Shown piece after piece: positions 25,589-35,630 of a stretch of DNA of 64,000 nt. Source of the stretch: Bacteroidota bacterium (lineage in GTDB: Bacteria; Bacteroidota; Rhodothermia; Rhodothermales; UBA10348). The stretch is from contig JADFHF010000018.1 of NCBI GenBank assembly GCA_022567305.1, forward strand, positions 1 through 64,000, read 5' to 3'. How positions within the stretch are numbered: position 1 is the first letter of the stretch; every line of letters begins with the position of its first letter. The notes under the pieces are model-generated. The model did no database searches. It was not told the origin of the DNA and was given only the letters and a program-made list of their open reading frames with translations. The translations under genes and the position numbers were made by a program.

Positions 25589-27973
25589 TCAGATATCGAT
25601 TTCTCTTTTCTTTACGATAAACAGTCCTTCTCGGCGGCTTGTCAGGAGGATCATTCCGCTGTCGAAAAACGGATAGGTACTCCAGGTGCCATCGAAGCCC
25701 GCGACATTTTTCCCGTACGGAGTGGTGTCGAAAAAGCCCACCTCTACCGGATTCGTTCGGTCTCTAACATCGATGATTCGCAGGCCGCTCGCATTGTTCG
25801 CCTGATACATGTAATTCCCGTGCACGTAAAGGTTGTGGTCGGTTGAATTGGAATCACCAAAGAATTCCCCGATCATTTCAGGATCATCGAGGTCCGTGAC
25901 ATCCCATATCATGGTCCTCGTCCGATCGACAACCCCTCTAATTTCATCACCCTCGTCGTTCTGATAGAAAAATGTATGATCGTCCGTCAGCCAGCCCTGA
26001 TGAACGTATGCAGAATTGGGGTACGTGCCCGTGCTGATTGGAACCGGGTTTTCCTTGTTCGAAACATCGGCGATACTGATGGCCGTTCCGTTCGATCCAA
26101 TGCAGATCTCTTTCCCGCGATGCTCCGCGTCCGGCCCATTATATACAACGCACTGTGCATCATGCGTCGCGCCCGATCCCCCGCGACCGGTCGATTGGTC
26201 TACAAAACAGCCAACAAAAGATGGGTTCGTCGGATCCTGAATGTTGATCATATGCAGCGCGCCGCCGCACGTATCGCCCCCGGATCTGCCTCCAACCGTA
26301 TAGGCATAGCCCGAGTCTTCGTTGATGACGATGTTATGGGCGCTCGCTATGCCGTGATAGGTCATGTTCGGTTCAAAAATGACGGGTGGATTCTCGACGT
26401 TCCGAAGTCGAGTCAGATCAAAGACCTGCATGCCATGTTCACGGGCTCCGTCGGCTACGATAAAGGCATGGTCTTTATACACCTTGATATCGCGCCATGT
26501 GCTTCCGGGTGACCCATCGGTGCGCGGTAATTCCCCTAAAATGACCGGGGATTCAGGCGTCGAGAGATCTATAAACACGGCGCTTTCCATGTGTGCGATC
26601 AGACCGTACTCCTTGCCCGTTTCAGGGTCGGTCCAGCCCCAAACATCGTTGAGTCGAACACCCCGATTCATACCCAGAACGTTATTTGGAATGAATGAGA
26701 CCAGATCTACGTTGGAGCACTTAAACTCGCGCGCCGCTCCGTTTTCACAATCCGTTCGATCGTTAAACACGCTCTGATGACTTCCCAGGTCACGATACAC
26801 CGTTACTGTTTGGTTCCAATGGTCGTCGCTTCTTTCAAAAATTGCGGCGATACCCTCCCCGTAGTCATGACCGGGCATCCCGATAACCGCAATATCCTCC
26901 GATACAGCCATTGAGCTTCCGAAGCCACTTCTCTCGTCCGATTCGGCGCTTGTAAGCTCAACAACATCCTTGAAATCATGTGAATAGTCGACGACCATAC
27001 CCTTGCGAAAATTTTCGAATGGCGCTGAGGCCCATAGACGCCTTCCGTCAAACACCAGCGCAGACCCGAGCCCAACTCTTTGGCCCTCCGTCGCTTCTGG
27101 TGCAGCCTGATTAAAAAAGTACCAGGATGAGCGTCGATGCACGAGCACTTCGAGCCGACCCGTAAACTGATTCGCCATAGGAACTCCTACGGCGATTCGA
27201 TCGAGGTCGATAGCCACACTCGTCCCGAACCGATCCTGCGACGATTCCTCGCGATCTCGAATAATGTGGGTCTGTGACCACTCCGAAGCTCCCTCGGCGT
27301 GTTCATAAACATATACGGCTCCACGATTTTCATCGGTACCGGGTGCTCCGACAGCGAATCGATTTTCCCGGATCGCCAGGGCGGCTCCGAATTCGTGGCC
27401 CTCATCGACGGTGTCTCCGCCCAGGCTTTGCACCTCTCGCCAGGAGGACTCCGCGTAATGAAATACGTAGACGGCTCCGGCCCTTCCATTTCTTTCTGGC
27501 GCAGCTACCATTCCCCATTCACCAGCAACGGCCACCGTCGCACCAAACCGGTCGCCAGTTTCAGTCACCCCCGACTGCAACGTCCCAGATTCCCTCCATG
27601 TGCCGTCATTTCCCTTCTCAAAAACATATACAATGCCGGCATTTTCATTGAATTCAGTCGCTCCAATAAAGAGATGGTCTCCACTTCCAGAAAGGGACGA
27701 TCCAAACCGGTCACCAACGCTAGAATTTGAGCTCACGAGGGTTTGAGATTCCACCCAAGAGCCGTCTGCTTCCTTTCTGTAAACATGGACCATTCCAGGC
27801 GTGGAAAAACCACTCGGTTCAGCGATTAAAATGTCGCTGCCGACAATCGCGACCGCGCCGCCGTAAGTGGAGCGAAGCTTTTTCAATTCAACGTATGACT
27901 CGGCTGAAAACGCTCCAGCATGCAGGACGGCGAAACACAGAACGAGAACCCATGATAAACGCTTCATTTCCAA
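25589..27973 (-). CDS. Choice-of-anchor B family secreted protein with FG-GAP propeller
   Basis: 794 residues. A signal peptide (MEMKRLSWVLVLCFAVLHAG, cut after AFSA) leads into six or so FG-GAP-like repeats (residues about 30-395, each with a GDRFG or GHEFGAALAI type word and GAVYVF/GIVYVF), a beta-propeller. The second half (about 400-790) is the choice-of-anchor B domain: GWTDPETGKEYGLI, AFIVADGAREHGMQVFDLTR, ASAHNIVINEDSGYAY, GGRSGGDTCGGALHMI and DHNLYVHGNYMYQANN, with LVIVD repeats. No sorting domain is seen at its C-terminus, so its mode of attachment is unclear. It is probably extracellular and perhaps binds calcium through the propeller. Confidence 0.88.
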   Translation of the reverse strand: MEMKRLSWVLVLCFAVLHAGAFSAESYVELKKLRSTYGGAVAIVGSDILIAEPSGFSTPGMVHVYRKEADGSWVESQTLVSSNSSVGDRFGSSLSGSGDHLFIGATEFNENAGIVYVFEKGNDGTWRESGTLQSGVTETGDRFGATVAVAGEWGMVAAPERNGRAGAVYVFHYAESSWREVQSLGGDTVDEGHEFGAALAIRENRFAVGAPGTDENRGAVYVYEHAEGASEWSQTHIIRDREESSQDRFGTSVAIDLDRIAVGVPMANQFTGRLEVLVHRRSSWYFFNQAAPEATEGQRVGLGSALVFDGRRLWASAPFENFRKGMVVDYSHDFKDVVELTSAESDERSGFGSSMAVSEDIAVIGMPGHDYGEGIAAIFERSDDHWNQTVTVYRDLGSHQSVFNDRTDCENGAAREFKCSNVDLVSFIPNNVLGMNRGVRLNDVWGWTDPETGKEYGLIAHMESAVFIDLSTPESPVILGELPRTDGSPGSTWRDIKVYKDHAFIVADGAREHGMQVFDLTRLRNVENPPVIFEPNMTYHGIASAHNIVINEDSGYAYTVGGRSGGDTCGGALHMINIQDPTNPSFVGCFVDQSTGRGGSGATHDAQCVVYNGPDAEHRGKEICIGSNGTAISIADVSNKENPVPISTGTYPNSAYVHQGWLTDDHTFFYQNDEGDEIRGVVDRTRTMIWDVTDLDDPEMIGEFFGDSNSTDHNLYVHGNYMYQANNASGLRIIDVRDRTNPVEVGFFDTTPYGKNVAGFDGTWSTYPFFDSGMILLTSRREGLFIVKKREIDI

Positions 27974-28211
27974 TCGAGAATCAAATGGCGGGACGGGGGT
28001 GTGAGTCGCCGTCAGAAGATGGCGTTTTCACAAAAGAACTCTAAATATAACGGGTTCGGCCATCGGTTACCGGCCTTTGTTGGGAACTTCGCACATCCAT
28101 TATCTGGAAGGCCCGATCATCGGGATAAAAATCATATATGTTAATCCGACTTCCGTGATAACATTGTATTTGCCTAGTATGTACACTGCGTTCCGTAAAA
28201 GAAAATCTCCC

Positions 28212-28526
28212 ATGTCAGATACTGAACATCTTGAACCGGAAGAGTTGGATATTGCTTTCTTTGAGATCCCTCCAGCGGCCGCGTATTTCGAAACCATTCA
28301 GCAGCTCCAAAAGGTGAATGCTAAGCTCGACGTTCTGATAGGACACCAGTGTGAGATTCTGGCGGCACTGAACGAGACAGACGTCGAAACAAATCTTGAT
28401 CAGGCCCGCACGGAAGTGGCACGCCTCTACGAAGCACATCTCCTTCGATATTTCAGCGAGACCGATATTGATAAGGAAGCGCTCAAGAAGTCGATTCATC
28501 CTGCGGACAGACAGCACAGCGAATAG
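28212..28526 (+). CDS. Hypothetical small soluble protein
   Basis: 104 residues from the ATG at 28212 (a longer in-frame start at 28077 adds an unconvincing hydrophobic leader). An acidic start (MSDTEHLEPEELDIAF) is followed by helices with heptad-like hydrophobics (YFETIQQLQKVNAKLDVLIG, CEILAALNETDVETNLDQAR), so a coiled-coil or helical bundle is likely. No family is recognised. It stands alone between two divergent transcription units. Confidence 0.5.
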   Translation: MSDTEHLEPEELDIAFFEIPPAAAYFETIQQLQKVNAKLDVLIGHQCEILAALNETDVETNLDQARTEVARLYEAHLLRYFSETDIDKEALKKSIHPADRQHSE

Positions 28527-28765
28527 GTGGGTACAAATTGGTGACCGCTCTTGTTTTTGCCTTTCTGTCCGTCAGAGTAGTCCTGATCTTAGCGTCAAGT
28601 CCGAGAAAAATCCCTCAGACCGATATTTTCCTCGGCATTCAGCTCTGAACTTCCCCCGCCGGAGTCTAATACGACACGCTTTCGTGTCCGTGCTCATCCG
28701 TCACCTAGATCGATTAAACACCGATTCGGGTCAATTATCTCGTTTCACGAGCGCGGGAGGCACCA

Positions 28766-30508
28766 ATGGGAAGACGAGCTACGAAACTCAGACGAACATT
28801 CTATCTCACTGTTTTTGTTCTCTTATCCGGTTTGGGAACCAGGTCGCATGCCCAGACCAGACCAAACCATCCAATCATCTTTGATGATTTTGACTACCGC
28901 AACGAACAAGAGCTATTTGCTGCTAATCCTTGGACGAATCTCGATGGGCTGGTTCATTTGAGGGAACAGGCGTGGTATAAGGGAAACTGGGATCAGTTGG
29001 AATTCGCCGAAACAGCTCACTTTAGTTTTGCCACGGAAGGAAGTGTTCGGCTACAAACAGACGAAGGACACTTTTATAAATGGGAGTCCGGATATCTCCC
29101 GCCGTTTCTGGTATCCGGATTTGTCAACCGAACGGGAACCTGGGCAGCGCGCCTTCGGCTCGATGATATCTCGTTGGGCAAGGTAACGAACACGCCTTTG
29201 ACCCTTTCTTTTTGGACGCACTCAACCAACGTTGTCTGTACAAAGGATCCTCGGCGTGGTGAATGTGGGGGTCCGGAATCCAGGTGGTCGGAATTCAACC
29301 ACGAATGGAATAATTCATTCGACGACGATTATCCGCAGTATCTAGCCAACGGCGGTGTTATTGACGGCGAAGACAAGAATACAAGTGCATTTCGGATGCG
29401 CGATCCCATAAGACGGCTTAACAGAGATCTTTCCTGTCGCTTGTTTCGAAGTGACGTCGGAGAGAGTATCGAGGATCCGAGCGCCTGTATGAAATGGTTC
29501 ATAAGTAACAATCGTTCGGACCGATATGCGGACTTACTTATTACCTACGACAATGAAACGCTGGTTTTTGAAGCCGCCGCATGGCGGGAAGTGGACACCA
29601 GCGAGATCGGAGACGATTATGTCATCGAGGGGATCAGAATGAGAGAAGAAATACCCATCGGACGTCGGGCACAGTTCATGGCAACGAGGTTCACACTCTT
29701 GGGTCGCACAAAAGAGACATGTGAGTCCATGAACCTCTTTGCCCCATCGTGCTGGAAGCAAGATCGATCGATTGGTTTCAGTATCGACTGGTTCTTTTAT
29801 TCGCCTTCGACTCAAATTTCATTGATGGATGTCGTCGATAATGTGAACTGGCTTCGATCAAAGAATCGAAATCGTGTCAATACCACCGGGCAAATCCTGA
29901 CCGCCCCGCCACAGGCGTCTCGGCTTGCAGTCGAACTCGAAAATCCCCTTACTAGTTCAGTTCCTGAGTGGACCGTCGTTCCCGTACAGCGGGCGACGAA
30001 ATACTACAGGATCAAAGTGGTCTGGCGTTATCGATCTCGAGTCACGCCGGAGCTTCCTTGGACGAATTGGAGCCAGCCCGAAGCTGGAGGGTTTACCTTT
30101 TCGCCGCCCCTCAAATACGAAGCCCGATATCAAGTGCAAGTGTCGGCCCTCGTTTCGGATTGGTATGACGAGTCCAATCAAATCCGGGTCTCGGGATGCA
30201 TGACGGATTTCGGAGATCGAGTCGGAGATTGCGACGTGATTTCGGATTCAGACGTACTGGCCGAAAACTACCCCGAGCCGTTCAACAACGGGACGAATAT
30301 CCGATTTGAGCTCCCCGAAAGCAGTTTGGTCAAGTTGACGATCTACGACGTGCTCGGGCGATATGTAACCACGTTGGCCAACGACTACCGCCTGGACGGT
30401 GTTTACATCGTGCATTGGGACGCCTCCGCCGCCGCTAGCGGTATATATTTCTACGTATTGGAAACCAACGACTCGCGATTGGTCAAGCAGATGGTTTTGC
30501 TCAAGTAA
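28766..30508 (+). CDS. T9SS-exported protein of unknown function
   Basis: 580 residues. A signal peptide (about 1-30, with FYLTVFVLLSGLGTRSHAQ) is followed by a region opening DDFDYRNEQELFAANPWTN that, together with the following aromatic and acidic strands, recalls a concanavalin-like beta-sandwich (glycoside hydrolase 16/laminarinase type), although the usual E-x-D-x-x-E catalytic word is not found. A fibronectin-type-III-like stretch occupies about 385-480. The end is a Por secretion-system sorting domain from about residue 500: ENYPEPFNNGTNIRFELPES, LTIYDVLGRYVTTLA, GIYFYVLE and the final KQMVLLK. So it is secreted through the outer membrane and attached to the cell surface. Cysteines are frequent. 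Confidence 0.75.
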   Translation: MGRRATKLRRTFYLTVFVLLSGLGTRSHAQTRPNHPIIFDDFDYRNEQELFAANPWTNLDGLVHLREQAWYKGNWDQLEFAETAHFSFATEGSVRLQTDEGHFYKWESGYLPPFLVSGFVNRTGTWAARLRLDDISLGKVTNTPLTLSFWTHSTNVVCTKDPRRGECGGPESRWSEFNHEWNNSFDDDYPQYLANGGVIDGEDKNTSAFRMRDPIRRLNRDLSCRLFRSDVGESIEDPSACMKWFISNNRSDRYADLLITYDNETLVFEAAAWREVDTSEIGDDYVIEGIRMREEIPIGRRAQFMATRFTLLGRTKETCESMNLFAPSCWKQDRSIGFSIDWFFYSPSTQISLMDVVDNVNWLRSKNRNRVNTTGQILTAPPQASRLAVELENPLTSSVPEWTVVPVQRATKYYRIKVVWRYRSRVTPELPWTNWSQPEAGGFTFSPPLKYEARYQVQVSALVSDWYDESNQIRVSGCMTDFGDRVGDCDVISDSDVLAENYPEPFNNGTNIRFELPESSLVKLTIYDVLGRYVTTLANDYRLDGVYIVHWDASAAASGIYFYVLETNDSRLVKQMVLLK

Positions 30509-30636
30509 AAGCACCGTTCTATCGTACCTGGAACACCGATGGCTTTGCCGTCAACGCTGCGAGAAAGATCCGACGTTGCGATTGCGAGAAAGTGGGCGTT
30601 TCTTGGACCTCCTCCTACCAACTCGTATCCACCAAG

Positions 30637-31995
30637 ATGCAACTCACGTTCCGCACGGCGATTCTGAGCTTGATCGCCTTCTTCGTCGTCGCATTGCCTT
30701 CATTCGGCCAAGAAGCGATCATTCGTCCTTTGCCCTCGCTTCGAGACCAGGCTGACGAACAGCAGGCTTGGACCGCGTATCGGGTGAACCACATTCTCCC
30801 CGGATTGATGGAGAAATATGGTGTAGATCTCTGGGTGCTTTCCATGCGCGAGTATGCGGAAGATCCCGTTTTCTGGTCGATTGCCGCGCCCACGACCTTC
30901 GCTGCTCGCCGCCGGTCCATCTATCTCTTCCACCGTCGCGAAGATGGATCGGTGAGAAATATTGCTCTTGGGGGCACCAGTCAGGGGGGCGTTTTCGAAG
31001 CTTATAAGGACCCAAATCAAGACGTTGCCGGGCGAGAACTCTGGGACAATGGACAGTGGCAGCTCTTCAGGACGTTTGTTGAAGAGGCTGATCCTGGAAG
31101 TATTGCCCTCAACATAGATCCAGTCCATGCTTTCGCAGATGGGCTTCATTCGGGTGAGCGGGAAGCGCTCGAGGCCGCCCTGGGTACGGAGTATCTCGAG
31201 CGGGTCATTCGAGTACCACAATTGGCCATCGATTTCATCGCCATTCGAGCACCCGGGATGGAAGAGCGCTATCGAATGATCGAGGAGACGATTCATGCTA
31301 TCATCGGAGAGGCGTTTTCTTCTGCGGTCATCACACCCGGCTCGACGACGACCGATGATGTACGCTGGTGGCTCCGAGAAAAAGTTCAAGAGTTGGGCAT
31401 GACCACGTGGTTTATGCCATCGGTTGCCGTGCAGAGGAAGAACGTCGAGGGCGCTACCGGCCCGCAGGGAGACACCGTGATTGAACGCGGCGATCTGCTC
31501 TGGTGCGACTTCGGGGTGATTGCGATGCGCCTCAAAACAGACACGCAGCATCTAGGCTACGTCCTTCGCGAGGGAGAATCCTCACCACCCGAAGGACTAC
31601 TGAACGGGCTTCGCACCAGTAACCGATTACAGGACATCTTGTTGGCGGAAATGGAGCCTGGACGCACGGGGAACGAAATCCTGCTGGCTGCCCTTGATCA
31701 GATGAATAGCGAGGGGATTGACGGCACCATCTACACGCATCCAATCGGCGATCACGGACACGGAGCAGGTCCGCTCATTGGTCTTTGGGATCGACAGGAA
31801 GCCCTACCGGGCCGAGGAGACGTTCGACTGTCTTCAAATACCTGGCATTCCATCGAGCTACGGGCCACCGTTGCAGTGCCCGAATGGGACGACCAACGGG
31901 TCAGTTTCCGGCAGGAAGAAGAGGCCCGTGTGGGAAGCGACGGAACACGTTCGTGGGTGTACATGCGCCAGACGGAATTTCACCTTGTAGACTAG
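30637..31995 (+). CDS. Secreted M24 (creatinase/aminopeptidase P fold) metallopeptidase-like protein
   Basis: 452 residues from ATG 30637, chosen because a signal peptide follows at once (MQLTFRTAILSLIAFFVVAL, cut near PSFGQ). Residues about 25-200 are the creatinase-like N-domain; from about 215 the pita-bread domain. The five metal ligands can be placed: D in LLWCDFGVIA, D in KTDTQHLGYVL, H in HPIGDHGHGAG, E in SIELRATVAVP and E in FRQEEEARV. So it should be an active di-metal enzyme such as an X-Pro aminopeptidase, in the periplasm. The N-domain and the word DFG are atypical for cytosolic aminopeptidase P. Confidence 0.82.
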   Translation: MQLTFRTAILSLIAFFVVALPSFGQEAIIRPLPSLRDQADEQQAWTAYRVNHILPGLMEKYGVDLWVLSMREYAEDPVFWSIAAPTTFAARRRSIYLFHRREDGSVRNIALGGTSQGGVFEAYKDPNQDVAGRELWDNGQWQLFRTFVEEADPGSIALNIDPVHAFADGLHSGEREALEAALGTEYLERVIRVPQLAIDFIAIRAPGMEERYRMIEETIHAIIGEAFSSAVITPGSTTTDDVRWWLREKVQELGMTTWFMPSVAVQRKNVEGATGPQGDTVIERGDLLWCDFGVIAMRLKTDTQHLGYVLREGESSPPEGLLNGLRTSNRLQDILLAEMEPGRTGNEILLAALDQMNSEGIDGTIYTHPIGDHGHGAGPLIGLWDRQEALPGRGDVRLSSNTWHSIELRATVAVPEWDDQRVSFRQEEEARVGSDGTRSWVYMRQTEFHLVD

Positions 31996-32028
31996 TGGAC
32001 GGTCGTCCTTCCTTAATCCACTCCAAGC

Positions 32029-32328
32029 ACAAAATGGCTATCCAACTCAGGCGCCGAACGGTTCTCCGAATTCAAAGCGGGTGTGCACTTCGGCGATGTC
32101 ATCACAGCTGAAATCGGGGATATTAAAAGGGAGATTTTTTATAACGGCGATGTGCTCAATACAACTGCACGAATTCAATCCATGTGCAACCCGTTCGACC
32201 GGATATTGATTGCCTCCGAGTCACTCGTGTCCGCTCTCTAACTACCCGAATTCATTGAGCCCAGATCCTTGGGCGATGTCGCACTCCGCGGTAAAGCTGA
32301 GCCTATACCACTTGTTGCACTCGTTTAG
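32029..32328 (+). pseudogene. Remnant of a class III adenylate/guanylate cyclase C-terminal domain
   Basis: In one frame: ERFSEFKAGVHFGDVITAEI, GDIKREIFYNGDVLNTTARI, QSMCNPFDRILIASESLVSA, TAA at 32239-32241, then EFIEPRSLGDVALRGKAEPI up to TAG at 32326-32328. This is the last third of a nucleotide cyclase catalytic domain (the K-A-G-x-H-x-G block, G-D-I-K-R-E-I-F, N-T-T-A-R-I). The N-terminal part is gone, the metal-binding aspartates are absent, and a stop interrupts what remains. It lies directly after the M24 gene and has no expected function. Confidence 0.8.
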
Positions 32329-32350
32329 ACATCTCGAATCCGACCCATAC

Positions 32351-34723
32351 CTAAACCCGAAAAAGATAACTCAGCTTCATGAAGAAGCCATCTGAAAGCC
32401 GTTCTAGGCCTCTGAATCGATACGTCTGTGGCTCCTCAAGGCTTGCTCCATACCCGAAAAACACGACGGTGCCTGGTACGGGTCGATAGGAGAACAGCCA
32501 GTCCACAGTCAGGTTATTGCTGCGGAATTTTTCCGTTCGGTGGAATTCCCCTTCCGAATCTTTGATCAGAATGGGGTCCTCGGTCCTGGAGTTGTCTCTT
32601 AGCTCATCAATGATAAACGAGTCGTATTGCGTAACCAGTCTCAGAAATAATGCTCGTGTGATTTGATATTCGATTTTTAGTCGTGGAATGCGACTCATGG
32701 TCACGTTAGAACGGTCACTTGTACGGATGAATTGTTGGTGATTGTAGCGCAAATTCACACGAAGCTGATCGGTCGGATTCCAGTTCGCGCTTGCGGTAAT
32801 GAACAGGATATCAGCGGGAGCCCATTCCTGAAAGTTGTCGTCTCTTCCGTAGAGTAAGAATAGAGATCCCGAAAACGTATCGAAGCGTGGAGTATTCAGG
32901 CTGACCCAGTACGAAAAGTTACTCAGTCGGTTTGTCCCCACGTACGATACCGTATCGACGACCACACCGTTTTGGGTTCGTTCGATGTAATAGTCCTCGT
33001 AAAGCTCGTCCGGATATTTGAACGACTCAATGAACAACCGCGTGGAAACCGACCAGCCCCCACGCAGAACGACGGCGAGCCCAGGATGGAGTTGTTGATC
33101 ATCCGGCTCCTTGCCGGCCGTGAATCGATCATAGGTCCACCTGCCAGTAAGACGGATACTAGCCGTTACCGATTCGACCAGTGAGCCCTCATCCGAATAC
33201 CATGTCAGCCGCGGATTTAGGCTGGTTGTGACGATGCCTGCACGACTGATGAAACCGGTCTCCGCATTGAATTCGTCATGGATGCCCGTAAAAGACGCAC
33301 TGAAACCGAATTTTCTACCGGAGCGACTTGTTGAAAGTGTCCACAACGGAGCGAACCGAGTCCCCGTAGAGTCATCATCACGCGTAAAGCTACCGGATCC
33401 CTGAAACGTGATGGTGTACTTTTCTGCGAGCACGAGGCGTCCGTCTAAAGAGGCGACCTGATTCAAATGATTGCCATCCTGATTATAGGTATATGCCATT
33501 CCCAACGTCGACTGTCTGAGTATGTCTCGAGTGACTCGAATCGCATTCATATACCGAAGCTCCTCCCCCGTGATGGATGTACTTTTTTTATCGATGCCCG
33601 ACAAAAAACCAATACTCGTGCCTGAAATTTTTCCGGTCATTTTAATCGCCGAGATAGGCTGCGTGAGGCGCCGTGTATAGATCAGATTCTGCGGCATGCT
33701 GAAGTACTCAATCCCGTCGATGAAGAACGGTCGTTTTTCGGGAAAGAATAAGGCTCGCCTCGGATCGAACTGGTTCTGCGCTACGTCTGCTTCGACCTGG
33801 GAAAAGTCTGGGTTAACGGTCGCATTGACCGTGAGATTATTCGTTATGCCCCATCGAAGATTTCCGCCTAGATCATCGACGTCGAAGGTCGGGGTTTCAT
33901 ACTCCCATTTATTGCCAACGGACGCTCCCTCGACGACGTTCGTGATCTCCGGATTGAGATCCAATACCAGGCCGCGTTTCAGGTTGGTGAGCCCTGTGAG
34001 TTTGCCACTCTGAGCCAAAAACGATGCGTTCGATCGCAGGACGGGTGCCCACGAGTGCGAATATCCGGAGTGCTGGACGTTTCGGACGACATTGAATCCC
34101 CAGTTCTGAACGCGCTTCGACTGGTAGCGAAGGCTCTTGAAGGGAACGAAAATCTCGACCTCATAGCCGAACGCAGTAATCCTACCGCCTGACTCAAACA
34201 CGTAGTCTGGATTCAGATCAGTCCGAAACAGCGAGGAACTGCTTCCTCCGCCGGAAGAGAATGACCTGCGCCCACCGCCGGAACTCACTACGATACCGTC
34301 TGCTTGGCTCCCGAGCGCATTTGCAGCGATCACGATGGCCTGTCGTTGATCATCAAACGTGTCCAGAATAAGTAGAATATGATCGTCACTGCTGATTTTG
34401 TCGCGGTCCGCGAGCGTAGCTCGAACGTTGCCATGCGTCTCATACGCCCTGATCCCAAAGTGAATGCCTGTCGGCGCGTACCAGATCAGAACGTGGGTGG
34501 AATCGACGGAAGGTCGTCCGTCCACAGGATGGAATTGCGAGAAACCAGTTAATAATGCCGCTTGGTCCCATTCCGGCTCATTCAAGTGCCCGTCGATGGT
34601 AATCTTTGCATCGATGCGAGGGATCGGAATGTCGAGCACGGGTGGAGGAGCATTCGAATTCGCTAGAATCAAAGATGAAAATACAAAGATTAAAAGAGGT
34701 ACGATTCTAATCCCGACTCGCAT
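32351..34723 (-). CDS. CBM9-like/DUF5916 outer-membrane protein
   Basis: 790 residues. A signal peptide (about 1-24) is followed by a family-9 carbohydrate-binding-like domain (residues about 30-200: ITIDGHLNEPEWDQAALLTG, WYAPTGIHFGIRAYE) and, from about 240, the DUF5916 region with NLTVNATVNPDFSQVEADVA, FFPEKRPFFIDGIEYF and then many amphipathic strands ending in an aromatic residue (RLSDGFFMKLSYLFRV), as in a large outer-membrane barrel. Common in Bacteroidota and usually single; function not established, possibly surface glycan sensing or binding. A serine/glycine-rich loop (about 155-170) is unusual. Confidence 0.88.
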   Translation of the reverse strand: MRVGIRIVPLLIFVFSSLILANSNAPPPVLDIPIPRIDAKITIDGHLNEPEWDQAALLTGFSQFHPVDGRPSVDSTHVLIWYAPTGIHFGIRAYETHGNVRATLADRDKISSDDHILLILDTFDDQRQAIVIAANALGSQADGIVVSSGGGRRSFSSGGGSSSSLFRTDLNPDYVFESGGRITAFGYEVEIFVPFKSLRYQSKRVQNWGFNVVRNVQHSGYSHSWAPVLRSNASFLAQSGKLTGLTNLKRGLVLDLNPEITNVVEGASVGNKWEYETPTFDVDDLGGNLRWGITNNLTVNATVNPDFSQVEADVAQNQFDPRRALFFPEKRPFFIDGIEYFSMPQNLIYTRRLTQPISAIKMTGKISGTSIGFLSGIDKKSTSITGEELRYMNAIRVTRDILRQSTLGMAYTYNQDGNHLNQVASLDGRLVLAEKYTITFQGSGSFTRDDDSTGTRFAPLWTLSTSRSGRKFGFSASFTGIHDEFNAETGFISRAGIVTTSLNPRLTWYSDEGSLVESVTASIRLTGRWTYDRFTAGKEPDDQQLHPGLAVVLRGGWSVSTRLFIESFKYPDELYEDYYIERTQNGVVVDTVSYVGTNRLSNFSYWVSLNTPRFDTFSGSLFLLYGRDDNFQEWAPADILFITASANWNPTDQLRVNLRYNHQQFIRTSDRSNVTMSRIPRLKIEYQITRALFLRLVTQYDSFIIDELRDNSRTEDPILIKDSEGEFHRTEKFRSNNLTVDWLFSYRPVPGTVVFFGYGASLEEPQTYRFRGLERLSDGFFMKLSYLFRV

Positions 34724-34791
34724 TACGTTCGTCCGGATCGATTAAAGGGAATAGTACGCCGAAGTTGAATCCAGCCTTAGGAATGGCCCTA

Positions 34792-35442
34792 CTACGGAGC
34801 AATCTCACGATCTCGGATTCGATAATGTGACCTGAGCGTGTCGTTACCTTGATAGGGCCAGCGCATGGGAGTCATGTAGCCGGCTCGGGCGACGACAGGC
34901 AGGGCTGAAACCGGCCCAAAAATCCCCGCCCTGTTCGAACTGCCAAGTTGCTCGAGGGGTACGGTTCTCCCCAGGTAAACATGTGCATCGGTAAGAATTT
35001 CCATCCCGGTGGTCGGACGCTCTATTCTTGTCGTCCTCTCCTGAGAGCCAACCACAACCGTGTGTTGTAGGGTGGAGATACCGGCCATCATTCCAACGAT
35101 CAAGAACAGTCCAACGGAGGAAGTAAATAATGCCGCATTCCCCAACCGACTCCAGACGGCTGCTGAAGTACGGCTTTTCCGAATCAGTTCATTGGCGAGT
35201 TTGATACGGAGCTGAGCCTGGAGACTCACCGAAGCACAGTGGCACGCACCCACGCGACACAACATCTGGCGTGTATCGCTAAGGCAGCGGACGTGCGCTG
35301 CAAGATCGGGATTGGCCTCGAGGTACTCTTCAAAGACGGTCTGTACGGTGGGATCCATCGTACCATCGACATACTCACAGAGCAGTTCGTCTAGCGCGTC
35401 GTCAACTGAATCAGGTAACTCGGGGTAGTAACCTTTCGGCAT
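34792..35442 (-). CDS. Possible anti-sigma factor, single membrane span
   Basis: 216 residues from ATG 35442 (a longer frame upstream from 35493 is less likely). The cytoplasmic N-terminal region has a short helical domain with CEYVDGTMDPTVQTVFEEYL, AHVRCLSDTRQMLC and a CRVGACHC cluster, resembling anti-sigma zinc-finger domains in outline, although the canonical H-x3-C-x2-C is not matched exactly. A membrane helix lies at about residues 95-115 (ALFTSSVGLFLIVGMMAGIS), followed by a periplasmic part of about 100 residues. It comes directly after the ECF sigma gene on the same strand, but with a strong terminator between them. Confidence 0.6.
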   Translation of the reverse strand: MPKGYYPELPDSVDDALDELLCEYVDGTMDPTVQTVFEEYLEANPDLAAHVRCLSDTRQMLCRVGACHCASVSLQAQLRIKLANELIRKSRTSAAVWSRLGNAALFTSSVGLFLIVGMMAGISTLQHTVVVGSQERTTRIERPTTGMEILTDAHVYLGRTVPLEQLGSSNRAGIFGPVSALPVVARAGYMTPMRWPYQGNDTLRSHYRIRDREIAP

Positions 35443-35571
35443 AAGCGATGGGATATCATCACGTGGTCTTATCCGCCAACAACCATCCCACACATATGTT
35501 CTCGAAAATAATCATACCCCTCTCACATTTACGAGATGAGGCCAATACCCGTTCCAGTGAACATTTGATGC

Positions 35572-35605
35572 AAAAAAAAGGGGCCAGAAAATCAATTCCG
35601 GCCCC
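35572..35605 (-). terminator. Terminator between the ECF sigma gene and the putative anti-sigma gene
   Basis: On the minus strand GGGGCCGGAA pairs with TTCTGGCCCC (35580-35605), followed by eight T residues (35572-35579). It stands 26 bases past the sigma-factor stop and about 130 bases before the next gene's start. Confidence 0.85.
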
Positions 35606-35630
35606 TGCTAGAAATCCAAAAAGAGCAGTA

